DNA of 64,000 bases, taken from contig OZ244191.1 in the NCBI GenBank assembly GCA_965216745.1, positions 620,001 to 684,000 on the forward strand, given 5' to 3'. This DNA is from G965216745 sp965216745 (GTDB lineage Bacteria > Pseudomonadota > Alphaproteobacteria > Rickettsiales > Anaplasmataceae). Each line of letters starts with the position of its first letter. The first letter of the stretch is position 1. Position numbers and translations under genes: made by a program. Positions 1 to 9,795 of this stretch are shown here, in pieces. The notes beneath the pieces are model-generated. The model worked only from the letters and a program-made list of their open reading frames with translations, ran no database searches and was not told the DNA's origin.

Positions 1-366
1 TGTATTGATAACGTTGCTATTCAGGAATTGATACGCAGTAATAGCAATAAAATGGCTTATAAGAACGCAGAATGGGCTTTGGATAGGGTTGGTTTATTAA
101 GTTTAAAAGATAGGACAGTAAACTGTCTATCTGGTGGAGAGAGGCAAAAAGTTTCAATAGCTCGCGCAATTGTGAAATCCCCTTTATTGATTTGTGCAGA
201 TGAACCAACTGGTAGCTTAGATTCTGCTAGTGCTATCAATATATTTTATATTCTGAATCAAATTGCAGATGATGGAACTGCTGTTGTGATAGTAACTCAT
301 GATAATGAATTAAGCTTAAAGTATACGGATAGAAGTATACGCATAAAAGATGGTGAAATTCAATAA
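1..366 (+). CDS. ABC transporter ATP-binding protein, LolD-like (5' end outside window)
   Basis: The open frame runs from base 1, so this is the C-terminal two thirds of an ABC ATPase. The ABC signature LSGGERQKVSIARA, the Walker B segment LLICADEPTGSLD and the H-loop VTHD are visible; Walker A lies upstream of the window. The spacing and the ending RIKDGEIQ resemble LolD/MacB-type ATPases, which release lipoproteins from the inner membrane together with LolC/E. FtsE is the main alternative, but FtsE normally reads ATHD at the H-loop. It ends 8 bases before the convergent cckA stop. ABC ATPase is certain; LolD is probable. Confidence 0.8.
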   Translation, partial: CIDNVAIQELIRSNSNKMAYKNAEWALDRVGLLSLKDRTVNCLSGGERQKVSIARAIVKSPLLICADEPTGSLDSASAINIFYILNQIADDGTAVVIVTHDNELSLKYTDRSIRIKDGEIQ

Positions 367-374
367 ATTATATT

Positions 375-2576
375 TTAATTTGTGTTTTTAATGTTTTTTG
401 TTTGTACTGCTTTTATCATATCTTTCATCACAAATGGTTTTCGCAAGAAAGTGTAATCGAAATTTGGGTTAAAGTTGGTGCTTTCTTTAGAATAGCCAGA
501 TATAAATATGACCTGAATTTTAGGCTTGATCTTAAGAATCTCATCTGCTGCTTCTAAACCAGATATTCCTGGCATCATTATATCTGTAATTAAAACATCT
601 ATTTCTAGATTTTTCTTTGCTATATTTAGTGCTTCGCAACCAGATTTAGCCTCTGTGACTATGTAGCCCTGTTTCATTAAAGTCTTTTTTGTTAGAGATC
701 TTATGGACTGTTCATCTTCTACTAGTAAAATATTTTTTGTGTGATTAATTGTTGTATAATGTATTTTATTTATATCTTGTGTTTGGGTATTAATATGTTG
801 TTCTTGAGAATATATTCTTGGAAACAATATATAAAATGTTGTTCCTAAACCTACTTTGCTATCTATGAAAATCCACCCCTTAGATTGTAAAATTATACCT
901 TTGACAGTAGATAGACCCAATCCAGAACTGTTATGAGTTGAAAAAAATGGTTCGAATATATTTTTTAGAAGATTGTTTGGTATTCCCATTCCATTGTCTT
1001 GAGTTTTTAGTAAAATATATTCACCTTTGGGTATTTTGAATTTAAAATCGTTTTGATTTTTTATGGAAATGTTTTGTGTTGTAATAGATATCTTACCCTT
1101 GTCTTGTATGGCGTTTTTGGCATTCACTGCTAAGTTCATTATCACCTGTTCTACTTGTGTTTTGTCTACATTGACAAGCCATGGATCATGTTCGTAATTT
1201 ATGGTTAATTCTATTTTATCTGAAGCTATCCTCTTAATAAAACCAAGAACTCCGTCTATTATATTGTTTAAATCTTGAGGTGATGGGTCTAATTTTTGTT
1301 TACTTGAAAAAGCCAAGATTTGTTGTACTAATCTAGAAGCTCTTTCTCCATTTTCTTTAATTTGCATTATACTATAAAAAGATTCTGTTCCAGGATTATT
1401 TGTTTCTATTAAGTTTTCACAGAAAGATAATATTACTGTTAGTATATTATTGAAATCATGTGCTATAACACCTGCTAATTTACCCAATGAATTGACTCTA
1501 TCGAAATGATGCATACGTTCTTGTATTTCTTGTTTTGGAGTAATATCAACCAAATAACAAGATAGAATATTGTTTCTTTTTATTACAGTTATCTCCAGAT
1601 CTAGTTGATCAAATGTTATATTTCTATTTATATTGTCATTGCTAAGTTCTTCTTGGCTTAAGATATCTCTTATGTTGACATTTTTCCCTATAATTTTTTC
1701 AAAAGATTGATTTTGTGCTAAATTTTTCCCCTTTAGATCAGAATAAACTATTGGTATAGGTGAGTTTAAAAATTCATTACTAACAAAATTTAATGGAGTG
1801 ACAAGATTAATTGTATAATTTTTATTGATTTTTTTGAAGCCAATGGTTGTGGTGCGTACATCAATTTTAGACCCATCTAGAGAATTTATTTTGAACTTAT
1901 TTATATTTTTACTATTGAGCTGTTCTGATGAATTTAAGTTTGTCATTGATAATAAAGCTTGATTAGCTTCAATGATTTGATTTTCATGATTTTTTATATA
2001 ATACCCAATTTCATGTTTTTGTAATGCATTTTTATATACTTCTTCAATGGATTTACGTTGAGCAATAAGACTGAAATGATTTTTTGGCCTTGGTAGTGGT
2101 GATATAATAAAATCAATCTCTTCGTTAAATGGTAATTGCTTTGAAACGGAATAATTGATTGCCAATTTTAATTGTTCATGCTGTGATTTTGGTATTAAAG
2201 AATAAATATTTTTGGGTTTTGTTTTTATTAATTGTGTTATGCATTGATCTATGAATATTATTTGTCCACATTGATTGAATATAACAAAAAACTCGCAAAA
2301 TGTTCGAGTGGTATTTGCAAACAGCATGTTTTGGAATTCAGTTCGTTTTAGAAGATTAGCATAAAAACATAATAAAAAAGTACTTATGGATAAAAGGCTT
2401 AAAAAGCCGAATATCAAGCATTCTTTTAAATCCATTATGATATAAGAAACCAATGATGTAGCAGATATGATAATCATTACTATTAATAATATAATAGATT
2501 TTTTAAAATGTCTTCTATTGACGAAATCAACGCGTAGAGAATTTGAACGATCTGAGTGTCTGTACATGGGAATCAA
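375..2576 (-). CDS. cckA: Hybrid sensor histidine kinase CckA
   Basis: 733 residues. Two adjacent hydrophobic segments lie at about residues 27-70, followed by PAS-like sequence, then an H-box (GVIAHDFNN, His near residue 372), an ATPase domain (N-box NLAVNAKNAI, G2 GLGLSTVKG) and a C-terminal receiver (LLVEDE, phospho-acceptor Asp in LITDIMMPG near 662, then FISGYSKE). HDFNN in the H-box and SGY in the receiver are typical of CckA, the kinase that feeds phosphate through ChpT to CtrA in alphaproteobacteria. tRNA-Ile lies 20 bases upstream on the same strand, so the two may be cotranscribed. A second Met three residues downstream is an equally plausible start. Confidence 0.9.
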   Translation of the reverse strand: MIPMYRHSDRSNSLRVDFVNRRHFKKSIILLIVMIIISATSLVSYIIMDLKECLIFGFLSLLSISTFLLCFYANLLKRTEFQNMLFANTTRTFCEFFVIFNQCGQIIFIDQCITQLIKTKPKNIYSLIPKSQHEQLKLAINYSVSKQLPFNEEIDFIISPLPRPKNHFSLIAQRKSIEEVYKNALQKHEIGYYIKNHENQIIEANQALLSMTNLNSSEQLNSKNINKFKINSLDGSKIDVRTTTIGFKKINKNYTINLVTPLNFVSNEFLNSPIPIVYSDLKGKNLAQNQSFEKIIGKNVNIRDILSQEELSNDNINRNITFDQLDLEITVIKRNNILSCYLVDITPKQEIQERMHHFDRVNSLGKLAGVIAHDFNNILTVILSFCENLIETNNPGTESFYSIMQIKENGERASRLVQQILAFSSKQKLDPSPQDLNNIIDGVLGFIKRIASDKIELTINYEHDPWLVNVDKTQVEQVIMNLAVNAKNAIQDKGKISITTQNISIKNQNDFKFKIPKGEYILLKTQDNGMGIPNNLLKNIFEPFFSTHNSSGLGLSTVKGIILQSKGWIFIDSKVGLGTTFYILFPRIYSQEQHINTQTQDINKIHYTTINHTKNILLVEDEQSIRSLTKKTLMKQGYIVTEAKSGCEALNIAKKNLEIDVLITDIMMPGISGLEAADEILKIKPKIQVIFISGYSKESTNFNPNFDYTFLRKPFVMKDMIKAVQTKNIKNTN

Positions 2577-2596
2577 GAAACGACATTTGGAAAGAA

Positions 2597-2672
<76 letters not shown>

Positions 2673-2680
2673 ATTCTCAG

Positions 2681-2709
2681 ATTTTATTATTTTATGTATG
2701 GATAGTCAA
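2681..2709 (-). promoter_or_regulatory. Sigma-70 promoter for tRNA-Ile (and possibly cckA)
   Basis: On the minus strand, TTGACT (2709-2704) is followed after exactly 17 bases by TAAAAT (2686-2681). The expected start lies a few bases before the tRNA 5' end at 2672. Both hexamers are one mismatch from consensus. Confidence 0.6.
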
Positions 2710-2860
2710 TCGTCATAGTTGGGACTATTTCTCATTTTAATTACATGCACTTCGAAAAGGTTGTTGTTTGTACGCTTTCTTGTGTGTTTCGTGAAAATAT
2801 GAATAAAAATTATCTTTTGTGTCACAAAAAGTTTCTTTACCACTAAACTAAAAAGCGGTA

Positions 2861-2876
2861 TTAACCACAACTTAAC
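2861..2876 (+). promoter_or_regulatory. CtrA-type binding site upstream of flagellin
   Basis: TTAA-N7-TTAAC, the consensus half-site arrangement for the cell-cycle regulator CtrA, lies 84 bases before the flagellin start. In DNA this AT-rich the bare TTAA-N7-TTAA pattern is expected about a dozen times in 64 kb by chance, so the support comes from position, the trailing C and the known control of flagellar genes by CtrA. Confidence 0.4.
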
Positions 2877-2960
2877 AAAACCCACGGTAGAGTCTGGTCC
2901 TATCTTAGGGTAGGGGAGTAATAATAATTGTTTGTTTATTTAAAATAAAAAGGAGAAATA

Positions 2961-5900
2961 ATGTCGTCATTTTCTATAGATGGTAATACAAGACTATTAA
3001 TGAATGTAAGTAACAGTATGGATGCAGCTGAAAGTGCTATTCAGAAACTATCTACTGGTGAGAATTTCGCTAATCCAGGAGATTGTGTTTCTGAGAGATC
3101 TGTTGCTAATTCATTGATTACTGTAGTATCTTCGCTAAATATAGCGCAAAAGAATGTCAATCAAGCATCAAATACTTTGGATTCTGCTTATTCATTGGTG
3201 CAAGGCTCTTATGATGCCGTTTCAAGGCAGAGAGAGTTATGTATGCAGGCATCTAGTGATACAATTGCAGACAAAGAAAGAGTGGCGTTAAACATTGAAT
3301 TCCAAAGTTTAATACGTCAGGTGGAAGAAATTGGTAAATTTAAGTATAACGGTATATCCCTGTTAGATGGAACATTCGCAGGCAATGCATCAATGACAAC
3401 AATGAAAGATGAGAAAATTTCTATTTATAAAGTTGATGAAGTAAATCAATTTACTTCATATGGATTGATAGGGGAAAATCCTATGTTGCAAGAACATAGC
3501 ACCATATCTTCTACAGATGTTATGGGTAAAGACTATGCCTATGGAAGTATAAACCTTTCTGGCATTTCGGATGGTGGTGCTGGTAGTACTATTGAAGTTA
3601 ATGGTAAAAAATTTACTGCAGTCTATAAATCATTGTCAAAAGAACTAGAAAGTGACCAATTTGAGCTTAGTATTAATGATGAAGAAACTGTGAAAAATTT
3701 TGTCAAGAAACTAAATCTATCTGATTTTTCTGATATCAATAGAGCTTCTTATAGAGCTTTTGGTGATCAAATGGAAATAAGATACAATCAAGATGGTTTC
3801 TATGGCAATGATTTCTTGGTTGACGTTAAGATAATTGATGGTGAGAAAAATGGTAAAATATCTTTACATGGTGGTTCTGATCGAAGGGATCATGCTAGAT
3901 TGATAATAGAGTTTGATCCAAATACTAATTATTCAATTGGTGATCAAATAGAATTTAACTCTGAATCATTTATATTTACTCATAATGATGATGTTGTATT
4001 AGATAATCATGTTGCTGTGGGAAATTCTCTAGACGAAACTGTGAACAATCTTATTGATGCAATTCGAAAATCTAACTCTGATGCAAATGAGGCATTTTTT
4101 GAGTATGATGATCAAAACAAACAATTGATCATAACATCTCGTAATGCTGGAATGTCAGGGAATGAGTATAGTTTGAATGTTGGTGGGGGTAGTGCATTTT
4201 ATACCTTTTCTAATTCTGGAATTAGCAAAGCTACAAATGAAAGTAATTTTGTGAATATAGCTAAAATTGCTGATGGCCGTTCTCTTAAGAATGGTGAGTC
4301 ACCAATTGTTGGAACTTCTATCAGTGTAGATGAAGTAACTTTTGATAAATCTATGGTTGGTAGTTTTGGGACCTTAAGCGCTATATTCAAGCCTGGTGAT
4401 ATTACTAATGTCAAGAATGATTTTGAGGCTAACAAAGTTCAGTTTCAAATTAGTTTAAATGGGAATATATATCATACAAATGAAATAATATTATCTGGTG
4501 GTAATAAAACAGAAGACAACGCTGATGGTAAGGGATTTAATGGTCTTGGTAATAAAATCCCAGGGGGCACTGAATTAATTTTCCAAAAAGTTGGTGCTAA
4601 TAAAACAGATGCAGGCTTTAAGATGCTAATCAAAAACGAAGGTATTGTTTTAGAAGCAACTGATAGTGCATCTAAAGTGCAGGAAGAACTTAATTATATT
4701 GTTAAAAAAGCAAGCGATAGTATACAAATTGCAAATGTAAGGCTTGGTATTACTGCTCCTAGCATTCAAGTTAATGATTTTGGATTAGATTCTATAGATA
4801 AATTCAGAGTTGCAGGTTTTCTGGGAGATTGTTCTACTTTGTCATCTTGCGGAGTAACTATCACTGATGAAATTGGTACAGTTAGCGCTAGAGGTACTTT
4901 GCAATTCGAAGGGAACGCATCTGTGAATGATCAAATATACATTCAAGGTAAAAGAATTATTTTTGGCCAAGATGTTTCTATAGGTAAAAATATAACTGAA
5001 ACACGTGATAATTTACTATTGTACTTGAACAATTCTAAAGATGCTAGTATAGGTGCAGCTTTTTATGTTGCAGGTAATTCTAATAATATTATAGTTCAGC
5101 ATAAAGAAAAAGGCTCTATCGGAAATGAATTCACACTGTCTGCAAAATTTGTTCATGGAGCCAATATTAAGCTTAATGGTAGTTATGCTAATGACGGTAT
5201 CCTAAAGAATGTAACCCTTGGCGAAAAAGGAGACCATCTTAACAATTTAGGTGCCGCTTCTATGATATCTATTAATTTTGATCAAAGTAGTTCTTCTAAT
5301 GCTGGAGCAAAAGTGTCAGCAAAATACCAAGGAGAATTATTGGGTGAAATAGTTCTTAGAAATGCTTATTCGGATACTGCCGGAATTGTTGAAGCTTTGG
5401 GTAAGAATATTAGTAATGGAAACTTTGTTCCTGGTACTATAGAATCCTTTGAGGAACTTACTAAGATACTAACTCTCAATGAAGATAGGAATGATCCCAA
5501 TAAGATTATTGTATCTGCGGTAATTCCTGGTGTAGAAGGTAACGAGATAGAAATAGCTATAACTGGTTTTGTTGATGCAGAAGTTGTAGGTAATCATACT
5601 GAATCTAGAGATGGTATGTTTGTTTCTGCAGTGGGTGGTATCAACTCTTCTACAGCAAATGATATCAATGTTATTAAAGGTCAAAACATTGAACAAGAAG
5701 TTTTGCAATTTCCTACTGAGCTGAAAGGTAGAATAACCAACTTTAAGTCTTTCTTTGAAGAAGGACAGGTTTCAGCAAAAGCTGGCGATATTTTTGTTCC
5801 TAATTCAGTGAATTTCAGCGCTACTGTTAATGGGCAGGTTTATTCTGGAAATGTGATTCTTTCAGGTGGTGCTGTGGATGCAAACAATGATGCAAATGGA

Positions 5901-6953
5901 ACTAACTATAATAAACTTGGCCATTTCATTGCTCCGTTTAATAGAATTGTTCTAACCACTGAATACAATGATCATGCAATAGTTTTGAGTGTTGGTGAAT
6001 CTGGTATAGATTTATCTGGTTTAACAAAAGCTGATATAAATCATAATCTAGCCACAATAGCAGAAGATATTGAAAAAAGCGTTGCTAATCTTTTGATTAA
6101 TCAAAGGCGTGCTATCGCAAGTTTTGATGAAAACAAAACTCAAGGAACTGTATTACATGGATTGAAAAAAGAGAATGTGAGCATACAAAGCCCATTTTTC
6201 GATTCAGATGGTTCTGTTGGTTATATAGAGCCATTTTCAGTAAATGCTAAAAACAATACAATTAGCGTTATTATAAATGGTAGTAAATATTTCCAAGTAT
6301 TATCGGATAACGAGTCATCAGGTGGTCTTGGGGATTATTATGATTCTACTCATAAAGTAATAAAAGGTGGAATTGACACAACAATTCAATTAATAGCAAG
6401 AGATACATCGCACGACAGTCGTCAATTACTTGTTAATTTGCAAGGAGTAAACGATATTGATATTAGTACTGATGCTGGTGTTCAAGCATTAGAAGCTGCC
6501 CTTAATGCTGCATTTTGTGTTGAAGGTTCTACAGAAGGTCTTTCTTATCAAGTTGGTGCTTCTGCAGATGAAGTTGTTGTTTTAAAATTTAAAGGTGTTA
6601 CTCCGGATGAAGTTTATAAAGATGATACTGGAAGATCTCGTTTGGATATCGAAATTAATACTAAGTTTGATGCTCAAGAATCTCTTAGGATAGTTGAAAA
6701 TGCATTATTTTATTTGTCTGTTCAATTAGCGTCTATTGGTTCTTCTAGAGCTCAATTTACCAGTAAAGCAAATAGTTTGAGTAGAGTTATCGGCTCCATG
6801 GAAGATTCGGCACAGAATCTATTAAACATTGACATTTATGACGCATCTTCCAAACAAGCAAATGCATCTTTAAAGGCTCAAGCAGCTGTGTCAGCTATGG
6901 TTCATTCTAATAATTTGCGTAAAACAATTACTAATTCTATATTGAATAGTTGA
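2961..6953 (+). CDS. Giant flagellin with a modular central insertion
   Basis: 1330 residues, preceded by a strong Shine-Dalgarno (AAGGAG). Residues 1-140 are a flagellin N-terminal D0/D1 domain (RQRELCMQASS, KYNGISLLDGTF). About the last 95 residues form the C-terminal D1/D0 helix (LASIGSSRAQF, then many Ala/Gln/Asn ending NSILNS). Most flagellins have 270-550 residues, so about 1100 residues here form an inserted surface region. That region repeats modules: one type near residues 208-290, 326-408 and 655-730, each ending in GN-[DE]-[FY]-hydrophobic, and another near 492-515 and 949-971 centred on hydrophobic-ILSGG. No other flagellar structural gene is nearby, but a FliS-like chaperone lies at 60.5 kb. 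The gene is unbroken, which argues that it is under selection. Confidence 0.9.
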   Translation: MSSFSIDGNTRLLMNVSNSMDAAESAIQKLSTGENFANPGDCVSERSVANSLITVVSSLNIAQKNVNQASNTLDSAYSLVQGSYDAVSRQRELCMQASSDTIADKERVALNIEFQSLIRQVEEIGKFKYNGISLLDGTFAGNASMTTMKDEKISIYKVDEVNQFTSYGLIGENPMLQEHSTISSTDVMGKDYAYGSINLSGISDGGAGSTIEVNGKKFTAVYKSLSKELESDQFELSINDEETVKNFVKKLNLSDFSDINRASYRAFGDQMEIRYNQDGFYGNDFLVDVKIIDGEKNGKISLHGGSDRRDHARLIIEFDPNTNYSIGDQIEFNSESFIFTHNDDVVLDNHVAVGNSLDETVNNLIDAIRKSNSDANEAFFEYDDQNKQLIITSRNAGMSGNEYSLNVGGGSAFYTFSNSGISKATNESNFVNIAKIADGRSLKNGESPIVGTSISVDEVTFDKSMVGSFGTLSAIFKPGDITNVKNDFEANKVQFQISLNGNIYHTNEIILSGGNKTEDNADGKGFNGLGNKIPGGTELIFQKVGANKTDAGFKMLIKNEGIVLEATDSASKVQEELNYIVKKASDSIQIANVRLGITAPSIQVNDFGLDSIDKFRVAGFLGDCSTLSSCGVTITDEIGTVSARGTLQFEGNASVNDQIYIQGKRIIFGQDVSIGKNITETRDNLLLYLNNSKDASIGAAFYVAGNSNNIIVQHKEKGSIGNEFTLSAKFVHGANIKLNGSYANDGILKNVTLGEKGDHLNNLGAASMISINFDQSSSSNAGAKVSAKYQGELLGEIVLRNAYSDTAGIVEALGKNISNGNFVPGTIESFEELTKILTLNEDRNDPNKIIVSAVIPGVEGNEIEIAITGFVDAEVVGNHTESRDGMFVSAVGGINSSTANDINVIKGQNIEQEVLQFPTELKGRITNFKSFFEEGQVSAKAGDIFVPNSVNFSATVNGQVYSGNVILSGGAVDANNDANGTNYNKLGHFIAPFNRIVLTTEYNDHAIVLSVGESGIDLSGLTKADINHNLATIAEDIEKSVANLLINQRRAIASFDENKTQGTVLHGLKKENVSIQSPFFDSDGSVGYIEPFSVNAKNNTISVIINGSKYFQVLSDNESSGGLGDYYDSTHKVIKGGIDTTIQLIARDTSHDSRQLLVNLQGVNDIDISTDAGVQALEAALNAAFCVEGSTEGLSYQVGASADEVVVLKFKGVTPDEVYKDDTGRSRLDIEINTKFDAQESLRIVENALFYLSVQLASIGSSRAQFTSKANSLSRVIGSMEDSAQNLLNIDIYDASSKQANASLKAQAAVSAMVHSNNLRKTITNSILNS

Positions 6954-6994
6954 TAATAATCTGAAAGACTTTTATTAATTAAATTTATATATTT

Positions 6995-7034
6995 TGGGTC
7001 CTTAACTTTATAGTTTTGGGCCCAGATATTTTTT
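6995..7034 (+). terminator. Rho-independent terminator of the flagellin gene
   Basis: TGGGTCC (6995-7001) pairs with GGGCCCA (7018-7024), allowing one G-U pair, and a six-T run follows at 7029-7034. It lies 40 bases after the stop codon and marks the gene as monocistronic. Confidence 0.75.
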
Positions 7035-7091
7035 GTTTAATTTTCATTTGTGAATTTTATTTAATCTAAAAATAATTACAAATTTGTTTTT

Positions 7092-8159
7092 ATGTTTTAT
7101 AATTGTAATATGTCGATCAAAATTAGTATTTTTGGAGATGCTGATACTAGATACGCTGGTAGTGTTGTTAAAGCTATGGCAAGCGCAAAAAATGGATATA
7201 AAAACATAACTGCAGACGTTGAATCTTATGCTGTTGATCATGTTTCTAGATCTGATTTTTTTTCTAAAATCAATAGTTTGGTGTCTTCGACAATAGAACA
7301 AATTAATATACTTTCTTCTGATATTGTTGAAATAATAATACGTTCCCCCTTATCTGCTAGGAACTTTCGCCCTGGGCAGTTTTATAGATTACAAAATTAT
7401 TGTTCGATTGATTCTTTTACTATCGAACCAATAGCTCTAACTGGAGCTTATGTGCGTGGAGATTGTATTTCTCTTATTGCATTAGAAGTTGGATGGTCAA
7501 CTAAATGTATAAGAAAAATGAAAGTAGGTAGTCGAGTAGTACTGATGGGCCCTGTGGGAGATCCGACTTATATTCCGAGTTTTAAAAATGTTGTTTTAAT
7601 AGGTGGAGGTTTGGGTAATGCTGTCTTATTTTCTATAGGGAAGGCCATGAGACAAAATGGATGTAATGTGATTTATTTTGCTGGATATAGAAAGCCTGTT
7701 GATATATTCAAAATTGAGCATATTGAAGAAGCATCAGATGTTGTTGTTTGGTCTTGCGAAGATGGTGATTTCAATCCTTCTAGGTCATGCGATTTTTTCG
7801 TCAAAGGCAACATTATTGATTCTATAAACAGTATGTCCAATAGCATCAAAAATGCTGATCATGTTTTAATGATAGGTTCTGATGGAATGATGTCTGCTGT
7901 TTCGTTTCATGTGCAGGAAAATTCAATGTTTTCGGATGATTGTGCTTTGGTCTGTGTTCTGAATTCCCCAATGCAATGTATGATGAATGGTATATGTGCA
8001 CAATGTATACAGAAAATCAAAAAAAATGGTTGTGAGAGTTATATATATGCATGTAAAAATCAAGATCAAAACGCTAAGTATGTTGATTTTAAATTCCTAA
8101 AGGACCGGCTATCTCAAAATTATGTTCAAGAAAAAATATCTTTATTGTATAATGATTAG
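7092..8159 (+). CDS. PyrK-like ferredoxin-reductase-type FAD/NAD(P) and 2Fe-2S protein
   Basis: 355 residues. After about 75 residues of unassigned sequence there is a ferredoxin-reductase-type FAD domain (ARNFRPGQFYRLQ), an NAD-binding stretch (VVLIGGGLGNAVLFSIG, about residues 172-188) and a C-terminal Cys cluster (QCMMNGICAQC plus later Cys) resembling the 2Fe-2S loop of dihydroorotate dehydrogenase electron-transfer subunit PyrK. It probably passes electrons from NAD(P)H to a partner enzyme. In other bacteria this module is also found at the end of larger glutamate-synthase-like proteins, so a role in pyrimidine synthesis is not proven. The start could be the ATG at 7110; neither has a clear Shine-Dalgarno. 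Its stop overlaps that of the convergent MscS gene. Confidence 0.75.
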   Translation: MFYNCNMSIKISIFGDADTRYAGSVVKAMASAKNGYKNITADVESYAVDHVSRSDFFSKINSLVSSTIEQINILSSDIVEIIIRSPLSARNFRPGQFYRLQNYCSIDSFTIEPIALTGAYVRGDCISLIALEVGWSTKCIRKMKVGSRVVLMGPVGDPTYIPSFKNVVLIGGGLGNAVLFSIGKAMRQNGCNVIYFAGYRKPVDIFKIEHIEEASDVVVWSCEDGDFNPSRSCDFFVKGNIIDSINSMSNSIKNADHVLMIGSDGMMSAVSFHVQENSMFSDDCALVCVLNSPMQCMMNGICAQCIQKIKKNGCESYIYACKNQDQNAKYVDFKFLKDRLSQNYVQEKISLLYND

Positions 8160-9235
8160 CTGTTTACATTTTTGAGTTCATCTTTATTTTCGCTAGTTTC
8201 CAGATTTTTTTTTAGATTAACATTGATCTGGATTGAAGAACTATTATGTATAACTGTGAAATTATTCTTTTCTATTATTTGGTGTAAATGTAATAATATG
8301 TCTTGTTTTGCTATGCAAAATTCTTTCCATGGTATGAAAAACAAAAACATTCGCACATTTATGTCACATACATTATCTGATACATTGGATAATGCAGCAA
8401 ATATATCTTGTGACTTGTCTATATATTTGTTAAAACTTTTTATTCCTTTTTCTATCTCATTTGCAAGCATTATTAATTCTTGTGCTTCTTTTGATTTTAC
8501 TCTGATTACTGTATCAATTCTACGATGAATCATTCTACTCTTATTGTATATTGGGTATGATCCAAATAAAGTGTTAGGAAAATAAACAGGGCATCGATCT
8601 AGAGTTCTAATATAGGTTACTCTCCATCCTATTTTAGTTACTATTCCCTGAATATCTTGTTCTTTTATATATATTTCATCACCTTCCTTAAATGGCTTGT
8701 CTATCATTATAGTAATTGTGTTGAAAAAATTGGCAAGAGTATCTTTAGCTGCCAAACTTGCAGCTAGTCCTCCTATCCCACCAAATGCAAGTATGCTATT
8801 CATGTTGAATCCGGCTATATCTCCTATTATAACCAGTGTTGCCAACAATGTTAAAACATGCAAAATTATAAATATAAAATTAAGATCAAGGGATATATTG
8901 AAGTCTTTTATTCTATATTTAAGCTGAATTATTATTTTATGTATAAGCCATGAAACTGAAGATGTGATAAGTATATTAGACAATATATCTATTATTTTGT
9001 TTATATAATTTAAGTTTATGTCTATATATGAAGAGCTCATAAATTCAAATGACTTTGAAAATATTATTGAAGATACAAACATTAACATTGGTCCATCTAT
9101 TGATGGGATGATGATTTTGTGTATAAAAGAAGAATTTTTATTTGTCTTTCTAAGAGCAATAGATATTAGCTTATGCACTATAATTGGAGATATAATAGAA
9201 GCTAAGATTGCAAGTGATAATATTAAGTATTCCAT
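8156..9235 (-). CDS. MscS-family mechanosensitive ion channel
   Basis: 359 residues with several N-terminal membrane segments (about 1-25, 40-65, 85-105, 120-150) followed by the pore helix and beta domain typical of MscS: a Gly/Ala-rich stretch (AFGGIGGLAASLAAKDTLAN) and then MIDKPFKEGDEI. Such channels open under membrane tension and release solutes on osmotic downshift. The short C-terminal region is not Lys-rich enough to suggest extra domains. The reading frame is convergent with the PyrK-like gene and the two stop codons share bases. Confidence 0.88.
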   Translation of the reverse strand: MEYLILSLAILASIISPIIVHKLISIALRKTNKNSSFIHKIIIPSIDGPMLMFVSSIIFSKSFEFMSSSYIDINLNYINKIIDILSNILITSSVSWLIHKIIIQLKYRIKDFNISLDLNFIFIILHVLTLLATLVIIGDIAGFNMNSILAFGGIGGLAASLAAKDTLANFFNTITIMIDKPFKEGDEIYIKEQDIQGIVTKIGWRVTYIRTLDRCPVYFPNTLFGSYPIYNKSRMIHRRIDTVIRVKSKEAQELIMLANEIEKGIKSFNKYIDKSQDIFAALSNVSDNVCDINVRMFLFFIPWKEFCIAKQDILLHLHQIIEKNNFTVIHNSSSIQINVNLKKNLETSENKDELKNVNS

Positions 9236-9597
9236 GATATTTATAACAGTTATATATATTATTGTAATGTGTTATATTTTTTTGTAAAACAAAACAACAA
9301 TGTGATTTATTGTATATAAACTGCATTTTCTATTTGATTGCGAGAATTTATTGTTTGAGCCAATCATTTATCAGTACTTCAGTGATTAATTGTTACATTA
9401 ATATCGATTTTGGTTGTTTGGTTTATGAATGTGTTCTTCACATTTATGCTGTTAACACAAAAAGATATATAATTGCATTTACAATTCAATCAAATATCCT
9501 AGTGTATACGATGAATATTTATGAAATGATCATACAAATATGTTTTAATGAGAGAAAATAATTTTTTCTATCATATCGGTTAATAAAATGTAAAAAA
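9236..9597. other. Intergenic, no gene seen
   Basis: 362 bases of AT-rich DNA between the MscS start and tRNA-Met. Open frames here (up to 83 codons) are Cys/Tyr/Ile-rich, have no Shine-Dalgarno and resemble no family. It presumably holds the MscS promoter; I see no clear hexamer pair. Confidence 0.5.
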
Positions 9598-9674
9598 TGG
9601 TGGCTGGAGGGGGATTCGAACCCTCGACCTAGAGATTATGATTCTCCCGCTCTAACCAACTGAGCTATCCAGCC
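9598..9674 (-). tRNA. tRNA-Met (CAT); elongator or tRNA-Ile2
   Basis: Minus strand: acceptor GGCTGGA pairs with TCCAGCC, the anticodon stem is GGAGA/TCTCT and the loop ATCATAA gives CAT. The T-arm GGTTCGAATC is standard and CCA is encoded. The first acceptor pair is G-C, so it is not initiator tRNA, which has a mismatch there. Elongator Met or a lysidine-modified Ile2 (AUA decoder) cannot be told apart by eye. Confidence 0.93.
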
Positions 9675-9795
9675 ATAATGATACATTATACATAATACAT
9701 TGAAAAAAAAAAGTGTGCTAATGTTTTATATTACGATTATGTGTTTTTTGGTATACAGTATATAAATATCTGCCTTCATATAGACCTTATACTAT

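Noticed and set aside
1..366. FtsE as identity of the first partial gene
   Set aside because: The H-loop reads VTHD and the C-terminus RIKDGEIQ, which fit LolD better; FtsX is also not seen.
7092..8159. Assignment as pyrK
   Set aside because: No dihydroorotate dehydrogenase is adjacent and the same module occurs in other flavoproteins, so no gene symbol was given.
9310..9561. 83-codon open frame upstream of tRNA-Met
   Set aside because: Composition is unlike real genes here and no ribosome-binding site is present.
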